Of a DNA stretch of 64,000 nucleotides, positions 38,779 through 47,073 are shown in pieces. This DNA comes from JAWKOK01 sp963765875 (GTDB lineage: Bacteria > Chloroflexota > Anaerolineae > Caldilineales > Caldilineaceae): the NCBI GenBank assembly GCA_963765875.1, contig CAVXYK010000006.1, positions 641,105 to 705,104 on the forward strand, in the 5' to 3' direction. The stretch's first letter is position 1; each line of letters starts with the position of its first letter. The translations under genes and the position numbers were made by a program. The notes below the pieces were generated by a model that searched no databases, was not told the origin of the DNA, and was given only the letters and a program-made list of their open reading frames with translations.

Positions 38779-41373
38779 CTAATTGATATCGCCGTGGCCT
38801 TGCCAGAAACGCTCAACCTGGCGATGCAATTGGGGGAATTTTTCGAGCGTAGGGTCGGCGGCGAAGAGCTTCTGGCCGGCCTCCCGGGCGCGTAGCAGCG
38901 TCTCCATATCGCCCAGCGAGGCAATGCGCATCGCCGGCAGACCGCTCTGTCGCGTGCCCAGGAAATCGCCGGGGCCGCGTATCTCGAGGTCCTTTTCTGC
39001 CAGCACGAAGCCGTCATCACTCTCCTGCAACGCCAGGAGACGTTCTTGGGCATCTCCACCGTCAGCACTACTGACGAGCGCGCAGTAGCTCTTGTGCGAC
39101 CCACGGCCGACACGTCCCCGGAACTGATGCAACTGCGCAAGTCCAAAGCGTTCTGCATCCTCAATGATGATCAGCGACGCATTGGGGATATCGATCCCCA
39201 CCTCGATCACGCTGGTGCTCACCAGCACATCAAATTCGCCGGCCGCAAACGAACGCATGACCTGATCCTTTTCCGCACCGGTCATGCGACCGTGGAGCAG
39301 ACCAAGGCGCAGCGTGGGAAGAATCTCTGAGGTCAGGCGTTCAAAGGCTTCGACAGCCGAACCGACGTCCAGTTTCTCACTCTCCTCCACCAGCGGGTAG
39401 ACAATGAATGCCTGACGTCCCTCATCGGCCTCACGCCGCAAGAAGCGGTAGAGCCGCTCGCGGGCGCTGGGCAGGAAGAGCTTGGTCTGAATCGGGATGC
39501 GCCCAGGCGGCATCTCATCAATGATGCTGAGGTCAAGATCGCCATAGACCGTCAGCGCCAGACTGCGTGGAATCGGCGTGGCGCTCATGACCAACAGATG
39601 GGGTTGGTTGTCGGCCTTGCTGCGCAGTGCGCCCCGTTGCTCCACACCAAAGCGATGCTGCTCATCGACGATGACGAAGCCAAGATTGGCGAATTCAACC
39701 GTCTCCTGGATGATGGCCGTCGTGCCCACCACGATGTCAATGTCACCGCTCCGAAGGCCTTCGAGCACGGCTTCTCGCTCAGCGCCGACGACGCGACCGG
39801 TGAGCAGCGTAATGCTGATGGGCGATCCATCCGCCCTGGCCATCTCAGCCAGGGACGTGCTGAGACTGCGATGGTGCTGCTCGGCCAGGATCTGGGTCGG
39901 TGCAAGCATGGCCGATTGAACGCCGCCGGCTGCTGCTACAACCATTGCGGCCGTCGCCACCGCCGTCTTGCCGCTGCCGACATCCCCCTGCACCAACCGG
40001 GTCATCGGCACGCTGCGACTCATATCGCGCACGATTTCATCGAGGACGCGAGTCTGTGCACCGGTCATCTCAAATGGCAGTGAATTGGTAAACCGTTCCA
40101 CATGCTGACCATCGTCCACAAGCGGCGTCGCAACGGAATCCTTGAGCTCACTACGGCGCTGAAGAACACCGAGTTGAAGGTAAAAGAGTTCTTCAAAGGC
40201 CAGGCGATTCAGAGCCGCCCGCAATGATTCGGCATCATCCGGAAAGTGGGCCTGGTATAGGGCGGTAGCCAGGTCGGGAAGATCATAGTCTGCGCGGATG
40301 GATGCGGGCAAGGGATCCGAGAGAAAGCGATCATAGTCGTCCAACACTTGCCTGATACGATCGCGCAGCCAGTTGTTGGAAATGCCCTCGGTCAGCGGGT
40401 AGATCGACGTTAACCGGCCTGTGGCCACCATCTCGCTATCGATATCCTCAAAGACCGGGTTATCCAGGGTGAGTTGACCGAGATAGAGACCGACTTTGCC
40501 GCTGAAACGCATGGTGTTGCCGATCGCCAACTGCTTGACGACCCACTTATTCCACCAAGTGGCGTGCAGCGTACCGGTGCCGTCAGCCAAGATACCCTGG
40601 ACCATCTGGCGGCCACGGCTGATTTTGCGTTCACGAATTTCCCACAAATTCGCAACAACAGTGACCTCTTCGCCCTGCTCCAGCTCAGATATCGTGCGTA
40701 GCTTGCTGTAGTCTTCATATCGGGCCGGGAGGTGCCAGATGAAATCGGCCACTTCATTGATGCCAAGCCTGGCCAATTGTTCGACGCGAGCGGGGCCAAC
40801 GCCTGACAGAAGGCTCGGCGAGGCTTGAAGGTCATGCGGACTCACATTTGGCGTACGTGACTGCTGACGCCTTGTCCGTTCCCGCGCCACGTTGGTGGCT
40901 TCTGCGGGAGCGACCGGCGCAGGCATGCTATCGTCACGCCGATCGTCGCTAGGCCGCCCCGCGGGTTGGCTGCTGCCGGACGGGCGTTCGGCCGGTGATG
41001 ACTGTTCTTTGGAAGATTTTTGATCGTCATTCCCAGCAAGGAGTGATGGTTCATCTGACGGTTGGGAGGTCGGTGACGGCTGGGGTACGGGAACCTTGCC
41101 ATCAAGCAGGTCGAGTATAGATCCAGCGATCTCGGGGCGACTCTCCGGCGTGCCGGCATCGTATTGGCTCATCAGAACGAGCACGGCGTCAACCAGCGCG
41201 TCACTGTCGGTCGCATCACCGGAAGGGTCAGCTGCGGTGTGGTCGGCTCGGGCGTCATCGGCCCAGCGATCGCCCATGGCGCGAATTCCGCCAATCACGC
41301 CACGATTGCGCCACCCCTGTTTTTCCTCCAGATCGAGCACACGGCGCAAACGATCGAATGCAGGAGTTTGCAC
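38779..41373 (-). CDS. recG: ATP-dependent DNA helicase RecG
   Basis: Branch-migration helicase that regresses stalled forks. 864 residues, longer than the usual 690 or so because of an N-terminal extension and a disordered Ser/Pro/Asp linker (about residues 90-185). The wedge OB domain follows (LLSGVGPARVEQLARLGI). Helicase motifs are GDVGSGKTAVATAAM (Walker A), VDEQHRFGVEQR (DEQH box), MSATPIPRSLAL, STSVIEVGIDIPNAS and QFRGRVGRG. It lies 2 bp after degV on the same strand, so translation of the two is probably coupled. Confidence 0.96.
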   Translation of the reverse strand: MQTPAFDRLRRVLDLEEKQGWRNRGVIGGIRAMGDRWADDARADHTAADPSGDATDSDALVDAVLVLMSQYDAGTPESRPEIAGSILDLLDGKVPVPQPSPTSQPSDEPSLLAGNDDQKSSKEQSSPAERPSGSSQPAGRPSDDRRDDSMPAPVAPAEATNVARERTRRQQSRTPNVSPHDLQASPSLLSGVGPARVEQLARLGINEVADFIWHLPARYEDYSKLRTISELEQGEEVTVVANLWEIRERKISRGRQMVQGILADGTGTLHATWWNKWVVKQLAIGNTMRFSGKVGLYLGQLTLDNPVFEDIDSEMVATGRLTSIYPLTEGISNNWLRDRIRQVLDDYDRFLSDPLPASIRADYDLPDLATALYQAHFPDDAESLRAALNRLAFEELFYLQLGVLQRRSELKDSVATPLVDDGQHVERFTNSLPFEMTGAQTRVLDEIVRDMSRSVPMTRLVQGDVGSGKTAVATAAMVVAAAGGVQSAMLAPTQILAEQHHRSLSTSLAEMARADGSPISITLLTGRVVGAEREAVLEGLRSGDIDIVVGTTAIIQETVEFANLGFVIVDEQHRFGVEQRGALRSKADNQPHLLVMSATPIPRSLALTVYGDLDLSIIDEMPPGRIPIQTKLFLPSARERLYRFLRREADEGRQAFIVYPLVEESEKLDVGSAVEAFERLTSEILPTLRLGLLHGRMTGAEKDQVMRSFAAGEFDVLVSTSVIEVGIDIPNASLIIIEDAERFGLAQLHQFRGRVGRGSHKSYCALVSSADGGDAQERLLALQESDDGFVLAEKDLEIRGPGDFLGTRQSGLPAMRIASLGDMETLLRAREAGQKLFAADPTLEKFPQLHRQVERFWQGHGDIN

Positions 41374-41375
41374 GA

Positions 41376-42236
41376 TTAGTAGCTCCCTTCATAGACCATG
41401 ACGCCTATCATTTTAGGTCCCAGATAGGTCGCGAGGCTCGGCACGTATGCAACCTCATTTATCGTGATGCCGGGCAATACATCGCCCAATCGTTCAAGGA
41501 GCATATCGTAGGGCTCCTGGTAGGCATGCTGCATGATGCCGAGCGATTCGATAGTGGCAAACTCGGCAACAAATTCCACCAGTTTTTCGACCACTTCCTC
41601 ATGCGTTTGAACCTTTTCCAGCGGGATCAATCGACCCTCCTCCATCATCAGCATAGGCTTGATGCCGAGCATCGTGCCAAGCAGACTCTGCGATGGATTC
41701 AGTCCGGCACTGCGTTCGAGGTAGCTGAGACTCTCAGAAAAGGCAGTAACATAGAGGTGGGGCACTGCGCCGTTGACGATTCGTGCTATCTCGTTCACCG
41801 ACTCACCGGCAAGGGCCGCTTTGGCAGCCTCTTCAACCAGAAGGCCCATGCCAAATGAGGTACTCAGGCTGTCGATCACACGGATCGTGTATCGCCCTTT
41901 GAGCATCTCGGCTGCACGACGCGCCTGTTGCCACATAGGACTGAGGTGGCTACTCATGTGAATCGATACGATCTGCTCGGCCTCCTTGCCGGGCTGCTGA
42001 TAGACATCCAGAATCGTGTTGATGTCCGCAGCCTGAATCAACGGCTGACCACGTTCGCCGTTGATCTGCGCATCCTGAAAGCGTGTGAAGAGCTTATCCG
42101 CACTGAAGTCGGGGGTCTCTTCAACCATGACGCCGCCGACCTTAATCCGGTGCGGAATGACGTCAATGGGATATTTTTCCAGGACTTCAGGTGAAAGAAA
42201 GGCATTGCTATCTGTGACAATTCGTACTGTTTCCAT
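41376..42236 (-). CDS. DegV family fatty-acid-binding protein (FakB-like)
   Basis: DegV/FakB proteins hold a fatty acid and present it to the kinase FakA for conversion to acyl phosphate. 286 residues with RIVTDSNAFLSPEVLEKYPI at the start, QIVSIHMSSHLSPMWQQA and IRVIDSLSTSFGMGLLVEEAA, matching the lipid-head-group and phosphoryl-transfer residues of the family. It is placed between the DAK/FakA-like gene upstream and recG downstream on the same strand, the expected pairing for a FakA/FakB system. Confidence 0.92.
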   Translation of the reverse strand: METVRIVTDSNAFLSPEVLEKYPIDVIPHRIKVGGVMVEETPDFSADKLFTRFQDAQINGERGQPLIQAADINTILDVYQQPGKEAEQIVSIHMSSHLSPMWQQARRAAEMLKGRYTIRVIDSLSTSFGMGLLVEEAAKAALAGESVNEIARIVNGAVPHLYVTAFSESLSYLERSAGLNPSQSLLGTMLGIKPMLMMEEGRLIPLEKVQTHEEVVEKLVEFVAEFATIESLGIMQHAYQEPYDMLLERLGDVLPGITINEVAYVPSLATYLGPKMIGVMVYEGSY

Positions 42237-42333
42237 AGTTCAAATATCCTGATGATACGAAAGCGGTCATTGGCTTGCCATTGGGGACTGTAGGGCGAGA
42301 ATGGCGGATTACTCGTCGCTTCCCGCCGATCTT

Positions 42334-44085
42334 TTACTCAGCGGATAGGATGTAAAGATAGTGAGGTTGGCCGCCAGAGGCCACCTCTATATCCAATTCA
42401 GGATAAACGCCGCGCACTTGTTCTACCAAATTTTCGGCCGCGCCTTCGGCAACGAAGTCGCCGTGGTAGAGCGTTACGATTTCAGTCTCATCGTCGACCA
42501 TCAACGCCAACAATTCGAGCACAGCGCCGGCGAGTGACTGAGTGCTCAAAACCAGACGGCCATTGTGCAGACCGATGATGTCACCGATCTCAACCGTCAA
42601 GCCGTCAAAGTCGCCGCTGCGGACTGCCTGAGTTACTTCGCCGGTCTGGATATGGGCCATCTCAGTCGTCATGGCGTCAGCGAGCAACTCAATGTCTTGG
42701 GCCACCGGATTGAATGCGAGCAGCGCCGCAATTCCCTGCGGGAGCGTCTTGCTTGCAACCACATGGACCTCACGCAACGCATCCGCTTCCATGGCGAGCT
42801 TCGCCGCCTGCTCCGCCGCCATTACGATGTTGCCGTTGTTGGGCAACAAGAGTACGCGGCGACTGGGCAATGCGGCGATGGCCTCGACAATCTGGGCCGT
42901 GCTGGGGTTCATCGTCTGGCCGCCCCCCACAATGGCATGGACGCCCAGGTCGTGAAAGATGGCGGTGAACCCATCTCCGGGCGACACTGCAATCAGCCCG
43001 ATCTCGTCAGCATCCGGCAACGCGGGTCCAAAAGACAGACCTCTGACGGGAAGATCCCCTGCCGCAGGGTCTTCGCCGATATGGGCGGCAGCAGCCATGT
43101 CGTCCATATTCTCGACGACCACATCAGTGACAAAGCCCAGCTTGACACCATAGCTCAACGCTTCACCGGGATCGAAGACGTGCACATGCACCTTGACCAG
43201 GGTGTCGTCACCTTCAACTAGCGGACAGTCTCCCATCGCAGCGATATCGGTGAGGATATCGCCGACGCTCTTGGTCGGTTGTTCCACCAGGAACTGAACG
43301 TCGAAGCCCCACTCCACCGGCGGCAGCACTCGCTCTCCCTTGTGGATGGCGTGATCGACTGCGGCCTCGACCATTTCGCCCAGATAGCCGTCACCGTTGT
43401 CGATGGATAGCATGCCGTTCAACGCCCTATGCATTCCATCGAAGAAGAAGTAGAGCCCTTTACCTCCTGAATCGACCACGCCGGCCTTCTTGAGAATCGG
43501 CAACAGATCCGGCGTCCGTTCCACGCTCTCATTCGCGGCTTTGACAACGGCCCCGAGCATCTCTCGAATGTCACTTGTCTCCGGCAGCGCGGCATCGGCA
43601 GCCACATGGACATCGCGAGAGACGGTGAGAATGGTCCCCTCCACCGGCGTGGGCACTGCCGCATAGGCCGCTTCACTCCCCTGCCCCAATGCAGTCGCCA
43701 GGTCATGAGATGTCATGTTCTCTTTATCGGACAAGCTCTGAGCCATGCCGTAGAGCAGTTGCCCCAGGATCACGCCTGAGTTGCCGCGCGAGCCATGGTG
43801 CGCGCCGCTTGCGGCGGCCGCCACGACACCACCGACGGTCTCGCTGCCGTCATCGACGATCGAGGCCCATGCGGCCTTGAGCGTGAGCAACATATTGGTG
43901 CCGGTATCCCCATCAGGGACTGGAAAGACGTTCATGCGATTGACTAGATCGTGGTTGTGGGCCAGCCAGTCGTAGGCGCCGCGAAAAAGTCGGCGGACAT
44001 CGCTCCCGTCGAGTTCAATGACAGGTGTGCCCACCGGATATTTCTCAGCAAGTTGTTGGTGTTGGTCTTGTCCAATCATTGCCAT
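42334..44085 (-). CDS. fakA: DAK phosphatase-domain kinase, FakA-like
   Basis: Fatty acid kinase large subunit, 583 residues. The N-terminal DhaL/DAK2 domain binds ATP-Mg through NVFPVPDGDTGTNMLLTL (Asp triad) and HHGSRGNSGVILGQLL. The middle and C-terminal FakA domains contain VEWGFDVQFLVEQP and KVHVHVFDPGEALSYG (the active His region), and LLPNNGNIVMAAEQAA. With the DegV protein 97 bp downstream it should phosphorylate exogenous or recycled fatty acids for phospholipid synthesis. No glycerone kinase partner (DhaK) is near, which argues against a dihydroxyacetone role. Confidence 0.92.
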   Translation of the reverse strand: MAMIGQDQHQQLAEKYPVGTPVIELDGSDVRRLFRGAYDWLAHNHDLVNRMNVFPVPDGDTGTNMLLTLKAAWASIVDDGSETVGGVVAAAASGAHHGSRGNSGVILGQLLYGMAQSLSDKENMTSHDLATALGQGSEAAYAAVPTPVEGTILTVSRDVHVAADAALPETSDIREMLGAVVKAANESVERTPDLLPILKKAGVVDSGGKGLYFFFDGMHRALNGMLSIDNGDGYLGEMVEAAVDHAIHKGERVLPPVEWGFDVQFLVEQPTKSVGDILTDIAAMGDCPLVEGDDTLVKVHVHVFDPGEALSYGVKLGFVTDVVVENMDDMAAAAHIGEDPAAGDLPVRGLSFGPALPDADEIGLIAVSPGDGFTAIFHDLGVHAIVGGGQTMNPSTAQIVEAIAALPSRRVLLLPNNGNIVMAAEQAAKLAMEADALREVHVVASKTLPQGIAALLAFNPVAQDIELLADAMTTEMAHIQTGEVTQAVRSGDFDGLTVEIGDIIGLHNGRLVLSTQSLAGAVLELLALMVDDETEIVTLYHGDFVAEGAAENLVEQVRGVYPELDIEVASGGQPHYLYILSAE

Positions 44086-44112
44086 CTAAGTGTTGTGATG
44101 TAGGTTGAGGCG

Positions 44113-45231
44113 TTATGCATCAACGGCTTGACGGAGTTGGCCGCAGCCGGCGCTGATCTCGATACCGCGACGCAGTCGGACCGTGGCCGGAACGCCATTC
44201 TCATTGAGAATTTGGACAAACTCGGCTGTGTCCTCGTCGCTGGTCGGCTGATAGGGGCTGTCGGGAATCGGATTGAGCGGAATGACATTGACGTGACAGT
44301 GGATGGGCCGCAGCTTATCGGCCAGTTCCATGGCCAAGTCAGGACCATCATTGATGTCACGCATGAGCGCGTACTCGATCGTGACGCGCCGGTTGGTGTG
44401 CCAGATGTAGCGTTTTACCGCAGCCAGCACTTCGTCCACCGGATATCGTTCATTGATAGGCACGAGCTTGGCGCGCAGCTCGTCGTTGGGGGCATGCAGA
44501 CTGACGGCCAGGCCGATCTGCAACCCCTCATCCGTCATGCGGTCTATCATAGGCACAAGCCCGACAGTGCTTAGCGTGATGTGGCGTGCGCCCAGCCCAA
44601 AAGCGTCGTTGTCGACCAGCCGCCTCAATGCAGTCCAAACATTGCGATAGTTGTGCATCGGTTCGCCCATGCCCATGAGCACGATATTCGTGACGCTGGT
44701 CGGGCGTGCGATGATCGCCTGCGGTTCAGCTTTGGCATCGGCCAGATACCGTGCGAAGAAGAGCACCTGGGCGACGATCTCGCCGGCGGTGAGATTGCGT
44801 GCCAGCCCGCCGAGGGCTGTGGCGCAAAAGGTACAGCCCATGGCACAACCCACCTGTGAGCTGATGCAAAGCGTGCGACGCCTGTCGTAGAGCATCAACA
44901 CCGTCTCGATGGTCTGGCCATCGGCCAAACGGAAGAGAACCTTATGGGTTTCGCCGTCCTCCGACACTATCCTGGTCACCGGCGTCAGCGGGTCGACGAA
45001 GGCGCGCTCGGCCAGTTCAGCGCGCAAAGTCTTGGATAGATTGGTCATGCTCTCAAAATCGCCGGCGTAGCGCTTGTAGATCCAGTCCCAGATCTGTCGG
45101 GAACGATAGGCGGGCTGGCCAAGCTCGCCCACGAACGCGGCCAACTCATCACTCGACAACTCGAGCAAGCCGCGCTTGTCGTCAGATGTGTTCAATTCGG
45201 TTTCAGGTGGAAGCAGAGGCAGGTTTGTCAT
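44113..45231 (-). CDS. rlmN: 23S rRNA/tRNA (adenine-C2)-methyltransferase RlmN
   Basis: Radical SAM enzyme that makes 2-methyladenosine at A2503 of 23S rRNA and A37 of some tRNAs. 372 residues. The iron-sulfur Cys triad is in GCAMGCTFCATALGG, the GEP motif in VLMGMGEPMHNYRNV, and the C-terminal Cys that is transiently methylated lies in EISAGCGQLRQA. The start is ATG 45231. It is 27 bp before fakA, so the minus-strand genes rlmN-fakA-degV-recG may form one transcript. Confidence 0.95.
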   Translation of the reverse strand: MTNLPLLPPETELNTSDDKRGLLELSSDELAAFVGELGQPAYRSRQIWDWIYKRYAGDFESMTNLSKTLRAELAERAFVDPLTPVTRIVSEDGETHKVLFRLADGQTIETVLMLYDRRRTLCISSQVGCAMGCTFCATALGGLARNLTAGEIVAQVLFFARYLADAKAEPQAIIARPTSVTNIVLMGMGEPMHNYRNVWTALRRLVDNDAFGLGARHITLSTVGLVPMIDRMTDEGLQIGLAVSLHAPNDELRAKLVPINERYPVDEVLAAVKRYIWHTNRRVTIEYALMRDINDGPDLAMELADKLRPIHCHVNVIPLNPIPDSPYQPTSDEDTAEFVQILNENGVPATVRLRRGIEISAGCGQLRQAVDA

Positions 45232-45282
45232 GCCTCCATGATAGCGCAGTTGATCGCGCGTGGTAAAAAGAAAATTGAGGGG

Positions 45283-45400
45283 AAGGGATCGGGGGCTGGG
45301 GAGTAGGGATTGGGGATTGGGATTGGGGATTCGTGATCAGGTGAGTGGCTACTGTTCCTCCCGATCGCCGGTCCCCATTTCCCCAATCCGCGTTCTCTAG
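45283..45400. repeat. GGGGATT repeat with inverted CCCCAATC
   Basis: G-tracts with the GGGATTGGGG pattern around 45296-45332 are followed by TTTCCCCAATCCG near 45379-45392. Same family as 5331-5408. It runs up to the stop of the HAD gene. Confidence 0.7.
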
Positions 45401-46257
45401 GAATCGGCAGCTTCAAAAAGCCGCTGCAATGCCGGCAAGTCATCGATAACGATGGCCGGCGGCGGATCGGCCTGGGCGTAGCCTTCGATGGTGGTAACGC
45501 CGGTCAGCACGCCTGCAGTCGCCAATCCAAGCGGGATGGCCCCGGCGATGTCGGTCTCGTAGCGGTCGCCGACCATGAGCGTCTCACCGGGTGATACGCC
45601 CAATCTTTGCATGGCGATCTCGAACATGACAGCGTTGGGCTTGCCGACGATCTCGGGCACAACGTCGCTGGCCGCTTCGAACAGCGCCAAGATGCTGCCG
45701 GTGCCCGGCACCTGCCCGCGTTCGCTGGGGAATGACTTGTCCGGATCGGTGCCGACAAAGCGTGCGCCGTTGCGAATGGCCAGTGTCATGTCGGCCAATT
45801 CAGGGAACGTCAGGTTGAAGTGCGCCCCGACGACGGCGTACTCCGCATCAAATGGATCATCGGTGAAGACGAAGCCTTCTTCGCGCAACGCAATCTCCAG
45901 CCCCTCCATGCCAAACATCAGAACGTTGCCTGGTATGGCGCCATCGCCATTGCGAACGTCCTCCGCCAGGTAGGCGGCCGCAACTTGCGCAGCGCCCAGG
46001 ATTTGATCCGGTCGTGCCGTCACATTCATGGTCGCCAGCTTCTCGACAAACTGCTGCGAGGTCTTGCTGGCGTTGTTGGTGACGCACAGCCACTGGCGGC
46101 CGGTAGCGTCCAGATAGTCGAGGAAGTCCTGCACGCCGGGCAGCGGCGAATCGCCCACATAGAGCACGCCGTCCATATCAAGGAGTACGGCGCGGACGGC
46201 TGAGAGATCGGGAGCTAGGGACTGGGGATCGGGGATTAGGCGATCGGGTTGGGTCAT
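45397..46257 (-). CDS. HAD-superfamily phosphatase (NagD type)
   Basis: HAD subclass IIA phosphatase acting on small phosphorylated metabolites. 286 residues with VRAVLLDMDGVLYVGDSP (nucleophile Asp in DMDG), LCVTNNASKT (motif II), IVGKPNAVMFEIA (Lys) and MVGDRYETDIAGAIPLG (acidic pair). The first approximately 18 residues (MTQPDRLIPDPQSLAPDLS) are translated from a GGGGATT-type repeat and are not part of the HAD fold, so the protein either starts inside it or gained this extension by repeat insertion. Substrate unknown. Confidence 0.88.
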   Translation of the reverse strand: MTQPDRLIPDPQSLAPDLSAVRAVLLDMDGVLYVGDSPLPGVQDFLDYLDATGRQWLCVTNNASKTSQQFVEKLATMNVTARPDQILGAAQVAAAYLAEDVRNGDGAIPGNVLMFGMEGLEIALREEGFVFTDDPFDAEYAVVGAHFNLTFPELADMTLAIRNGARFVGTDPDKSFPSERGQVPGTGSILALFEAASDVVPEIVGKPNAVMFEIAMQRLGVSPGETLMVGDRYETDIAGAIPLGLATAGVLTGVTTIEGYAQADPPPAIVIDDLPALQRLFEAADS

Positions 46258-46555
46258 AGTAGTTCCGAGTTTTCCAGTGGTTGGTTCGGCCTCTGTTTGG
46301 ATGGCTGAGTTTTTCGAGAACTGTGTCTCTGGTACGCGACGGGCCGTACCGAAACCTTAGCTTGATGTGCGTGGGGCTTGCCCCTGCCCGCAGCGGGCGA
46401 CCGCAAGGGTCGCTCCCTACGTGTTGCCGGATAAAATTACGGACCGCACCTGCGAAATGTAGGTCATTCCGAGTGGAGTGAGACAGCTCGTGATCGGCGG
46501 CATCAAAACTCCCGTCCTGCGGTCGCAATGCCAGATGCGCTTGCCGAATTGAGCG

Positions 46556-46816
46556 TCAGGCATCGGCAATCGACCGCTCGTCCGAGTCGACAAAGTCTGA
46601 CTCCTCAACATCCGACTCTACATCGACGGCCGCAGTGGCCACGGCCCAGGAGACCAAGAACCAGAAGCCACCGCCGATGAGCAAGGCCATGGCGATGCTG
46701 GCCGGGTTTGTGGGCACATTGCCACGAAAGATGCCTACGATGACGAGAAGGATGCCGATCAGGCCAAAGCCTAAGCCGATCTTGACGGGCAACGAAATTT
46801 TGCTGAGCATAGTCAC
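46556..46816 (-). CDS. Small membrane protein, unknown function
   Basis: 86 residues with two membrane helices (KIGLGFGLIGILLVIVGIF and IAMALLIGGGFWFLVSWAV) and an acidic cytoplasmic tail (VESDVEESDFVDSDE). I do not recognise it. Start at GTG 46816 or ATG two codons later. The gap of about 300 bp separating it from the HAD gene contains a GCGACC-GCAAG-GGTCGC hairpin belonging to the repeat family at 37743. Confidence 0.6.
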   Translation of the reverse strand: MTMLSKISLPVKIGLGFGLIGILLVIVGIFRGNVPTNPASIAMALLIGGGFWFLVSWAVATAAVDVESDVEESDFVDSDERSIADA

Positions 46817-47073
46817 GATTCCATGAATGGTATCTTCAGTATAGGTTTCATCATTCTATCCCTCTGCGACCTGGACAGTTGCCCCCATTGTACGCTTGAG
46901 GGTCCGCAGTGTAAAGGATCGGCAACTTTCGATACAAAGCAATCGCGCATGAGACGCAGACGGGCAACATCGCTGTAGCAGGGCTAAAACCCGCCGCTAA
47001 CAATGAGAATACTATCCCGATCGATATGATATCTCGACACGTCGTGGGATTTTCTTGATCTCGGGCGTCCAGG

